A stretch of 57,627 bases of DNA. It comes from JAMXLO01 sp036265005. GTDB lineage: Bacteria; Pseudomonadota; Alphaproteobacteria; Acetobacterales; Acetobacteraceae. This document shows positions 7,787 through 14,488 of the stretch, piece after piece; position 1 is the first letter of the stretch; each line of letters begins with the position of its first letter. The translations under genes and the position numbers were made by a program. The stretch lies in contig DATAPW010000361.1 in the NCBI GenBank assembly GCA_036265005.1, positions 1 to 57,627 of the forward strand. The letters run 5' to 3'. The notes below the pieces were generated by a model. It did no database searches. It worked only from the letters and a program-made list of their open reading frames with translations, and had not been told where the DNA came from.

Positions 7787-9706
7787 CTACGCAAGCAACC
7801 CGCTCAGCCGCGATGTCGCGAGCCGCTGTGCCTGCGACGCCATGCGCACTGCGGCGTTGGCCGCACCAAACTGCTCGTATTGGCCGCAGCGCTGAACGAT
7901 TTCGAAGAAAAACCTGTCGTCAAATGTGTCGGTATAGGCGTGCAGGAATTCTCCGGCATCGTCGCGATCGTAGAGCAGGTTGAGCTCTTGCAACTGCTGG
8001 ATCCGGACGTCCTCCAGCCCCCATTTGGCGGATATATCGTCATAGTAATTGGGTGGGATCGACAATATGCGAGCGCCTCGCGCGACCAGGCGAGGAAGCG
8101 TGTCGAAGATGTCTTCTGTCGCCAGCGCAATATGCTGCACGCCCGCACCAGCGTAGGTTGTCAGGAACCGGCCGGTGCTGCTCTCACGACTGTCGGAAAT
8201 GTTCAGCGGCAAGCGCACGCTGCGTTCGGGACTGACCATGGTGCGGCTGCGGACCAGGCCATACGGGTCTGAAATTTCCCAGAGTTGCTCTGGGATGAAT
8301 CCGAACACGGCGCGATAGAATAGCACGAAATTGTCCATGCGCCCGACCGGCAGCGCCTGCGCGACGTGATCGATTTTTGTGAGAACCGAAAGGGCCGGCT
8401 GGTCGGGAAACAAGCGGAAATCGTCCTGAAATATGCTGCGACCCGAAGGATCGGACTGCACGAGGTAAACCAGCGTACCGTCCGGAGCACGCACAGCCGG
8501 AATTCGCCGCTCGCCTTCTCCGATTGGTTCCTGCCACTCGGGACACAGCAGGGCACGCGCGCGTGCCACCGCACGCTCTGCATCGTCTACCCGCAGTGCC
8601 ATCGCGCATACTGACGGGCCGTGGAGCTGAAAATGCTCCGCCGCGGCGCTGTCCTGTTCGCTGTTCAGCACGAGGTTGATGCGCCCCTGGCGGAACAGGT
8701 CCACCGACTTCGAACGATGGCGACCAGCGTAGTGAAATCCAAACTCGCGCAGTGTCTCGCCCAGGCGGCGGCCAGCTTCGTCGTCCACGGCAAATTCGAG
8801 GAATTCGATGCCATCGAATGCTGCCGGCGAGGGCAGGGTGGTTGCGCCCGCCTCTGCCTCGACCAGAAGTAGGGAGCGCAGGCCGTCGCGCGCGATCAAC
8901 CGCGCAGGTGCCGCGCGAAATTCGTCGTTGAACACCTCGAGCGACAGGGGTCCCTGGTAGCCGGTGGCCAATGCGGCACGCAGGAAATCCGCCACCGGCA
9001 GTTGGCCCTGGCCAGGGAAGTTGCGGAAATGCCGGCTCCAGGACAGCGGATCCATCGACAACTTCGGTGCATCGGCAAGCTGCACAAAGAACAGGCGGTC
9101 GGCGGGAAGTGCGGCGATGCCAGAAAAATCGTCCTCGATGGCGAGCGTGTGGAAACTATCGACGATCAGGCCAAGTGCCGCGTCGTCCGCTGCCTGCACG
9201 ATGTTCCAGGCCTGTCGCCACCGATTGACGTGACGGCCCCAGGCCAGCGCCTCGTAGCCGACGCGCAGGCCACGCCGGCGAGCGCGCTCCGCCATCGCCG
9301 CCAGGTCGGCGGCGGCGCGGGCATCGTCGTCGATCGTGGCCGGGTGGATGTTGCTGCAAACCAGCACCAAGTTGGTGCCCAGTGCCTGCATAATGTCGAA
9401 CTTCCGTTCGGCGCGATCCAGATTGCGCGCGCGCTGCGGCTCCGGCATCGCCTCGAAGTCACGGAACGGCTGGAACAGGGTGATGGCCACGCCGAGACCG
9501 TCGGCGATCATGCGCACATCGTTCGGTGAGCCGTCAAATGTCAGCAGATCGTTTTCGAACAGTTCCACTCCGTCGAAGCCGATCGCCGCAGCAGCTTCCA
9601 GTTTTTCCGGGAGTGTGCCGCTGAGCGACACTGTGGCGATGGATTTTGCCAGTGGCGGCAACAGGGATGGGACGGGTTCGCTCAACGGCTTCTTCTCCCG
9701 GTTCAT
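7787..9706 (-). CDS. quiC: 3-dehydroshikimate dehydratase (isomerase-like barrel + HPPD-like VOC domain)
   Basis: 639 residues. The N-terminal half (about 1-280) is a sugar-phosphate isomerase/epimerase-like TIM barrel starting KSIATVSLSGTLPEKL. The C-terminal half (about 300-620) is a 4-hydroxyphenylpyruvate-dioxygenase-like VOC region. This two-domain layout is that of bacterial QuiC1/QsuB-type enzymes, which dehydrate 3-dehydroshikimate to protocatechuate in quinate and shikimate catabolism. I chose the ATG at 9706; the longer frame to 9841 would add 45 low-complexity residues and collide with the divergent neighbour's start. The 3-dehydroquinate dehydratase step is not in this window. Confidence 0.85.
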   Translation of the reverse strand: MNREKKPLSEPVPSLLPPLAKSIATVSLSGTLPEKLEAAAAIGFDGVELFENDLLTFDGSPNDVRMIADGLGVAITLFQPFRDFEAMPEPQRARNLDRAERKFDIMQALGTNLVLVCSNIHPATIDDDARAAADLAAMAERARRRGLRVGYEALAWGRHVNRWRQAWNIVQAADDAALGLIVDSFHTLAIEDDFSGIAALPADRLFFVQLADAPKLSMDPLSWSRHFRNFPGQGQLPVADFLRAALATGYQGPLSLEVFNDEFRAAPARLIARDGLRSLLLVEAEAGATTLPSPAAFDGIEFLEFAVDDEAGRRLGETLREFGFHYAGRHRSKSVDLFRQGRINLVLNSEQDSAAAEHFQLHGPSVCAMALRVDDAERAVARARALLCPEWQEPIGEGERRIPAVRAPDGTLVYLVQSDPSGRSIFQDDFRLFPDQPALSVLTKIDHVAQALPVGRMDNFVLFYRAVFGFIPEQLWEISDPYGLVRSRTMVSPERSVRLPLNISDSRESSTGRFLTTYAGAGVQHIALATEDIFDTLPRLVARGARILSIPPNYYDDISAKWGLEDVRIQQLQELNLLYDRDDAGEFLHAYTDTFDDRFFFEIVQRCGQYEQFGAANAAVRMASQAQRLATSRLSGLLA

Positions 9707-9748
9707 CCTGTGATCCGCGCGGCCGTCCGGCGGCAGGTGCGGCGGCGT

Positions 9749-9777
9749 TTGACGCGGATTAACTGGATAGTTAATAG
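9749..9777 (+). promoter_or_regulatory. Putative promoter with embedded palindromic operator
   Basis: TTGACG (9749-9754) and TAATAG (9772-9777) are spaced 17 nt, fitting a sigma-70-type promoter for the dehydrogenase gene. The perfect inverted repeat TTAACTGGATAGTTAA (9759-9774) covers the spacer and the -10 edge. Its minus-strand half reads CCAGTTAA, close to the palindrome upstream of the tetR gene at 11498. A repressor bound here would block the promoter and possibly the divergent quiC promoter. Confidence 0.5.
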
Positions 9778-9839
9778 CCAGGCACGGCTGCCGCAAGCGA
9801 AAACGCCCGGCGAATGCCAACCTGAGGAGAGATCGAGCC

Positions 9840-10703
9840 ATGGCCCTCCATCAAGCACCAGGCCTGCTGCTCGGCCTGATCGGCTCCGGCATTCAGGCGT
9901 CGCGCGCCCCCGCGTTGCACGAAGGGGAAGCAGCCGAACAAGGACTGCGAGCCATCTACAAGCTGATCGACATCGCAGAACTCCGATTAGGCGCCGCGGC
10001 GCTTCCCGAGCTTTTGACCGCCGCCGAGCGCATGGGGTTTGCCGGTCTGAACATCACGCATCCCTGCAAGCAGGCGGTCATTCCCCATCTGCACGAGCTA
10101 TCGCCCGATGCGCGGGCGCTCGGCGCAGTGAACACTGTGCTGCTGCGCGAGGGTCGACGCGTCGGTCACAACACTGACTGGTTCGGGTTTGCCGAGAATT
10201 TTCGGCGCGGCCTGCCGGACGTGCCACTCGGGCGCGCCGTGCAACTCGGGGCCGGCGGTGCCGGTGCGGCGGTGGCGCACGCTGCACTGACCCTCGGCAT
10301 TGGCGAGCTGACAATTTTCGACATCGACAACAACCGTATGGCGGCGCTGGTCGACAGTTTAGGTTCCCGGTTCGGCGCGGGGCGTGCCGTCGCAGGAACC
10401 GATATCGCCACAGCGATGGCGGCGACCGATGGACTGATTAATGCGACGCCGATCGGCATGGCGGATCATCCGGGCCTGCCATTGCCACGGGAGAGGCTGC
10501 GCTCCGCACCATGGGTGGCGGAAATCGTGTATTTTCCGTTGGAAACGGCGTTGCTGCGAACGGCGCGCGCGGTCGGCTGCCGTACGCTGGATGGCGGCGG
10601 CATGGCCGTATTCCAGGCTGTCGAGGCATTCCGCCTGTTCACCGGCATCGTCCCGGATTCGGCGCGCATGCTGAGGCATTTCGCTGCAATGTCTCAGATC
10701 TGA
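9840..10703 (+). CDS. Shikimate/quinate dehydrogenase (AroE family)
   Basis: 287 residues, NAD(P)-dependent oxidoreductase interconverting shikimate and 3-dehydroshikimate, or quinate and 3-dehydroquinate. Visible motifs are the substrate-binding GSGIQASRAPALHE, catalytic Lys in NITHPCKQ, Asp in NTDWFGF, the nucleotide loop GAGGAG, and GGGMAVFQAVEAF near the C-terminus. The Ser-for-Ser substitutions typical of biosynthetic AroE (SxS) are altered to SR, and the setting beside a 3-dehydroshikimate dehydratase argues for a catabolic role rather than biosynthesis. ATG follows CTGAGGAGAGATCGAGCC, a good SD. Confidence 0.88.
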   Translation: MALHQAPGLLLGLIGSGIQASRAPALHEGEAAEQGLRAIYKLIDIAELRLGAAALPELLTAAERMGFAGLNITHPCKQAVIPHLHELSPDARALGAVNTVLLREGRRVGHNTDWFGFAENFRRGLPDVPLGRAVQLGAGGAGAAVAHAALTLGIGELTIFDIDNNRMAALVDSLGSRFGAGRAVAGTDIATAMAATDGLINATPIGMADHPGLPLPRERLRSAPWVAEIVYFPLETALLRTARAVGCRTLDGGGMAVFQAVEAFRLFTGIVPDSARMLRHFAAMSQI

Positions 10704-10757
10704 ACCATCAACGTCCGTGTAGGGTGCCCTCGCGCACCGGCCGCGTGCTGGCCTTCC

Positions 10758-11486
10758 TCAGAGACCGGAGCGATGTCGTGCGTTTTCAGGCGTTTCCAGC
10801 ATGCGGATGATGGCGTCACTGATCATCTGCTTGTGCTTGGCGCGCAGCAATGGTGCGGTCAGATCGCAATTGAACAGCATGCCGAACGTGTGATGGTTGG
10901 AGACCCTGAAAAAGCAGAAGGCGCTGATCATCAGATGCAGATCGAGTGCGTCCACGTCCGATCGAAAGACGCCATCCTGCCGTCCGCGCTCCAGGATCGC
11001 GGCCAACGTATCGATAACCGTCATGTTCTGCTTGCGCAGTGTGCTGGATTGGGCCAGGTGGCGGCCGTGGTGAATGTTCTCGATGCTGACCAGCCGGATG
11101 AAGTCCGGATGCGCTTCCTCGTAGTCGAAGGTAAAGTCGATCATGTGGCGTATGGCATCGGTTGGTGACAGGCTTGCCAACTCGAGTTCCTGTTCCACGC
11201 TGCGAATATCGCCGTAGACCTGCTCCAGCACCGCGAGATAGAGACCTTCCTTGCTGCCGAAATAGTAGTAAATCATCCGTTTGGTGGTATGCATCCGCGT
11301 GGCGATCGAATCCACGCGCGCGCCACTGAGCCCGTGCTCGGCGAATTCCTGCCGCGCCGCGCGCAAAATATCCTGGCGAGTACGTGCCGCATCCGGCGTG
11401 CGTAGAGTTACAACGAGGTCCACGTCGCATCTTTTGTTGGCTGGCACTGAAGTAAGGCCCTTCTTGGCTGCGTCCGGGGCCATCAT
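10758..11486 (-). CDS. TetR family transcriptional regulator
   Basis: 242 residues. The N-terminal helix-turn-helix region is typical (ILRAARQEFAEHGLSGARVD then TTKRMIYYYFGSKEGLYLAV), preceded by about 35 extra residues. The ligand domain contains FDYEEAHPDFIRLVSIENIHHG, a pattern of TetR proteins controlling catabolic genes. The start is uncertain: ATG-ATG at 11486 lacks a clear SD, and a GTG about 19 codons in is possible. A perfect palindrome lies 12 nt upstream of 11486. Gene order suggests control of the downstream quinate pair, or of the PhyH/SDR genes upstream on the same strand. Confidence 0.9.
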   Translation of the reverse strand: MMAPDAAKKGLTSVPANKRCDVDLVVTLRTPDAARTRQDILRAARQEFAEHGLSGARVDSIATRMHTTKRMIYYYFGSKEGLYLAVLEQVYGDIRSVEQELELASLSPTDAIRHMIDFTFDYEEAHPDFIRLVSIENIHHGRHLAQSSTLRKQNMTVIDTLAAILERGRQDGVFRSDVDALDLHLMISAFCFFRVSNHHTFGMLFNCDLTAPLLRAKHKQMISDAIIRMLETPENARHRSGL

Positions 11487-11497
11487 AGCACGAGGTG

Positions 11498-11511
11498 GCT
11501 AACCAGTTAGC
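11498..11511. promoter_or_regulatory. Palindrome upstream of tetR gene, probable operator
   Basis: GCTAACCAGTTAGC is a perfect 14-nt inverted repeat just before the TetR start codon, in the 53-nt gap after the PhyH stop. The half-site CCAGTTA recurs in the palindrome at 9759-9774 (minus strand). Autoregulation plus control of the quinate module is the simplest reading. Confidence 0.5.
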
Positions 11512-11539
11512 GAATGCCCGCGCGCAGCCGTGGCCCGGC

Positions 11540-12340
11540 CTATGCCGCGGCCTCCCGGCAGCTTCTGGCGTGGCGCTGCAACGCATCGTCGGGAACCGGT
11601 TCGATCGGCCGGAAGTCGCGATGTGCGATCCAGTCAGGACGGGTCGGCGTGCGGATGTGATTGGAAACCGCATTCAACGTCAGATAGACGATCTTGCGCG
11701 GATAGGGTGTGATGTTGCCGGCCGACCCATGCACCAGATTGCCGTGGAACAGCAGCACCGCGCCTGGCTTGCCGGTCGGCGTGACAATCCCTCCCTGCCT
11801 CACCAGTCGCGTCACGGTATCGTTGTCGAGCGTCCACAGCGGATAGGAGGTGGTGGACAGGTCGTGCCCCGCCTGCAGCACGCCTTCGTTGTGGCTGCGC
11901 GGCACCAGCATCAGCGGACCATTGATCGGCAGCACCTCGTCGACGAACACCGAGATGTTCATCGCTCGCGGCTCCGGCATGCCGTCGTCGCGCGCCCATG
12001 TGCCGTAGTCCTGGTGCCACTGCCACACTTCGCCGTCGAACGCGGCCTTCGCGTTGATCTTGAACTGGTGCATGTAGAGCTGTTCGCTGAACACCTGTTC
12101 GACAGGCAGGATCAGCCGGGGATGTGCACCCAGCAGGCGAAACGCCTCATTGTAGGTGTGCGCGGCAAAAGCGGTGCGCGGTGCGCCCGACTTCTCCCGC
12201 CAGATCTCCTTGCGATCGACCCCAAAGATCGCCTCTGCTTCGCGACGCAGAATCGCGGTCTCTTCGGCAGAGAACAGGTCCGGCAGGAACAGGTAGCCTT
12301 CCTTCTCGAACTGCCGAAGTTGCTGCTTGCTCAATACCAT
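11540..12340 (-). CDS. Phytanoyl-CoA dioxygenase (PhyH) family Fe(II)/2-oxoglutarate oxygenase
   Basis: 266 residues. Non-haem iron dioxygenase coupling 2-oxoglutarate decarboxylation to hydroxylation of an unknown substrate. The iron ligands are seen as His and Asp in WQWHQDYGTWARDD and the distal His in FHGNLVHGSAGN, followed by the 2OG-binding Arg in YPRKIVYL. ATG at 12340 has GGAGGG at good spacing. It lies 15 nt downstream of the SDR gene and 53 nt upstream of the TetR gene, so the three are likely one minus-strand unit. Confidence 0.9.
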   Translation of the reverse strand: MVLSKQQLRQFEKEGYLFLPDLFSAEETAILRREAEAIFGVDRKEIWREKSGAPRTAFAAHTYNEAFRLLGAHPRLILPVEQVFSEQLYMHQFKINAKAAFDGEVWQWHQDYGTWARDDGMPEPRAMNISVFVDEVLPINGPLMLVPRSHNEGVLQAGHDLSTTSYPLWTLDNDTVTRLVRQGGIVTPTGKPGAVLLFHGNLVHGSAGNITPYPRKIVYLTLNAVSNHIRTPTRPDWIAHRDFRPIEPVPDDALQRHARSCREAAA

Positions 12341-12355
12341 CGCACAACCCTCCGC

Positions 12356-13108
12356 CTACGCGGCGAGGTAGCCGCCATCGACATAAAGTTCCGCGCCCGT
12401 GATGTAGGATGCTTCATCCGACGCGAGGAACAGAATCGCATTCGCCACTTCATCGACCTCTCCGGCACGGCGCAGTGGCACGCTCTGCAGCATCTTCGCC
12501 CGCACTGCGGGATCGGCGGTGGCGCCCGACGTGCGCATCGGCGGCATCAGGCCGGGATGCACGGAATTGGCACGGATGCCGTCGCGGCCGAATTGCACCG
12601 CGGTGGATTTGGTCAATGTGCGCACCGCGCCCTTCGATGCATTATAGCCCATATGCGTCATCGTCTGTCCCGCATTGCCGGAGATCGACGATAGATTGAC
12701 GATCGAGCCGCCGCCCGACTGCTTCATCGCCAGTACCGCATATTTGGTGCCCAGAAACACGCCGCGCGCGTTCACCGTCATCAATTTGTCCCAGGCGTCG
12801 GTATCCAGCATATCGGACACCGCGCTGCCGCTGATTCCGGCATTGTTCACCAGAATGTCGAGCTTGCCGTATTTCTGCACGGTCCCATCGACCACGGACT
12901 TCCAGTCGCCCTCATCGGTCACGTCCAGGCGCATGAATTCGGCCGTGCCGTTGTTTCGGGAGATGTCGGCGGCGACTTTGCGGCCGTCTTCCTCGAGCAT
13001 ATCGCCAATCACGACCCTGGCGCCTTCCTTCGCAAATCGCCGTGCAGTCGCCGCGCCCATACCGGACGCCGCACCGCTGACGATTGCCACTTTCCCTTCC
13101 AGGCGCAT
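12356..13108 (-). CDS. Short-chain dehydrogenase/reductase (classical SDR)
   Basis: 250 residues, the usual classical SDR length. The cofactor loop is SGAASGMGAATARRF, the structural motif NNAG is present, and the catalytic Ser...Tyr-x3-Lys appears as NLSSISGN and MGYNASKGAV. Acidic Asp after beta-strand 2 (VVIGDMLEEDG) suggests NAD rather than NADP. The ATG at 13108 has AGGAGG nine bases upstream; the same frame stays open far upstream on the minus strand but only as a shadow of the divergent gene. Likely oxidises the alcohol made by a neighbouring oxygenase, by inference. Confidence 0.92.
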   Translation of the reverse strand: MRLEGKVAIVSGAASGMGAATARRFAKEGARVVIGDMLEEDGRKVAADISRNNGTAEFMRLDVTDEGDWKSVVDGTVQKYGKLDILVNNAGISGSAVSDMLDTDAWDKLMTVNARGVFLGTKYAVLAMKQSGGGSIVNLSSISGNAGQTMTHMGYNASKGAVRTLTKSTAVQFGRDGIRANSVHPGLMPPMRTSGATADPAVRAKMLQSVPLRRAGEVDEVANAILFLASDEASYITGAELYVDGGYLAA

Positions 13109-13237
13109 GGTCCGTTCCTCCTGCAAACCAGCTTTGCGCTCAGGCTGCCACGAGTGGCCCGGCTTGGCTACCGGCGCCGGACGTTGCACGATAGAAGTCG
13201 ACAACGCGGGCACCCTGCCCGACGAGACGTGGAGAAT

Positions 13238-14452
13238 ATGAGCATGGCCCATCGCGGCATGAAGTTCGGCATCTTCCTGGCACCGTTCCATCGCGTCGGC
13301 GAGAACCCGACGCTGGCGATGAATCGCGACGTGGAACTGCTGGAGTGGCTGGATTGGCTCGGCTTCGACGAGGCATGGATCGGCGAACATCACTCCGCCG
13401 GGTGGGAACTGATCGCGTTGCCCGAGTTGATCATTGCTGCTGCTGCGGAACGTACCAAACACATCAAACTTGGTACCGGAGTGACGAGCCTGCCGTATCA
13501 CCATCCATTCATGGTGGCGCAGCGCTTCGTGCAGCTCGACCACATGACGCGCGGCCGGGCTATGATGGGCTGCGGGCCGGGCGCATTGACGTCGGACGCC
13601 TACATGCTCGGGATCGAACCCAGCACGCAACGTCCGCGCATGCTGCAGGCGATGGACGCCATCATGCGTCTGCTGAAATGCGAAGAGCCGGTCACCATGA
13701 AGACCGACTGGTTCGAAATGCGCGATGCGCGTCTGCATCTGGCGCCGTACAGCGATCCGCATTTCGAGATTGCCGTCGCCAGCACGATCACGCCGTTCGG
13801 CATGATCGCTGCGGGCACCCACGGTGTCGGAGTGCTGTCGATCGGCGCCGGACTGCCGGGCGGACCCGAAGCGCTCGCCAGCCAGTGGAAGATCGCCGAA
13901 GAAGCGGCCGCGAAGAATGGCAAGACGATGGATCGCAAGAACTGGCGCGTCGTGGTGAATGCCCACATCGCGGAGGATGATGAAGAGGCGCTGGCGCAGG
14001 TGAAGAAGGGTGAGCGCATCGAGACGCAGACCTACTTCGAGGACACGCTGGGTCGTCCGCCAGGCCGCGCGGACGATCCGTTGCGGGATGGCGTGAAGAT
14101 GGGCACCACGCTGGTGGGATCGCCGGACACTGTGGTCAAAGGGATCAAACGGCTGCTGGAATATAGCCAGGGCGGTTTCGGCGGCATCCTGTTCCGTGCT
14201 CATGAATGGGCCAACCGGGAACAGACGCTGCGCAGCTACGAGCTGTTCGCGCGCTATGTGATGCCGCAGTTCCAGGGCTCGCTGGCGCCGATCATCGGCT
14301 CCAACCAATGGGCGCGCGAGAACCGCAAGCAGGTGTTCGGCTCAACCGTCGATGCGGTGAAGCGCGCATTCACCGATTTCGGCCACGCAGTTCCAGAAGA
14401 GGAGGTGCGCGCCCGCACACTCGGCGCACGCGATCTCGACCCTCCGCGATGA
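13238..14452 (+). CDS. LLM-class flavin-dependent monooxygenase (luciferase-like)
   Basis: 404 residues, bacterial luciferase-like TIM barrel using reduced flavin and O2. The start MKFGIFLAPFHRVGENP followed by EHHSAGWELIALPELI is typical of the limonene-monooxygenase/alkanal branch of the family. I chose ATG 13238 (GGAGAA close upstream); a second ATG lies two codons later. It is divergent from the SDR gene, sharing a 129-nt intergenic region, so the PhyH/SDR/LLM genes may be co-regulated. A separate flavin reductase is not visible nearby. Confidence 0.88.
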   Translation: MSMAHRGMKFGIFLAPFHRVGENPTLAMNRDVELLEWLDWLGFDEAWIGEHHSAGWELIALPELIIAAAAERTKHIKLGTGVTSLPYHHPFMVAQRFVQLDHMTRGRAMMGCGPGALTSDAYMLGIEPSTQRPRMLQAMDAIMRLLKCEEPVTMKTDWFEMRDARLHLAPYSDPHFEIAVASTITPFGMIAAGTHGVGVLSIGAGLPGGPEALASQWKIAEEAAAKNGKTMDRKNWRVVVNAHIAEDDEEALAQVKKGERIETQTYFEDTLGRPPGRADDPLRDGVKMGTTLVGSPDTVVKGIKRLLEYSQGGFGGILFRAHEWANREQTLRSYELFARYVMPQFQGSLAPIIGSNQWARENRKQVFGSTVDAVKRAFTDFGHAVPEEEVRARTLGARDLDPPR

Positions 14453-14461
14453 GCATGTTGT

Positions 14462-14488
14462 GGGGGAACACGCTACGTTGTTCCACCC
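14462..14488. terminator. Bidirectional stem-loop between convergent genes
   Basis: GGAACA (14465-14470) pairs with TGTTCC (14479-14484) around an 8-nt loop. The stem extends through GGG/CCC with one bulged A. It lies between the LLM gene and the convergent molybdoenzyme gene and reaches the latter's stop codon. No T-run on either strand. Confidence 0.45.

Noticed and set aside
9707..9841. 45-residue extension of the 3-dehydroshikimate dehydratase
   Set aside because: It would overlap the divergent gene's start and the promoter palindrome; no family similarity.
13109..14308. 400-residue N-terminal extension of the SDR gene
   Set aside because: Antisense to the LLM gene; the SDR has a normal start with a strong SD at 13108.
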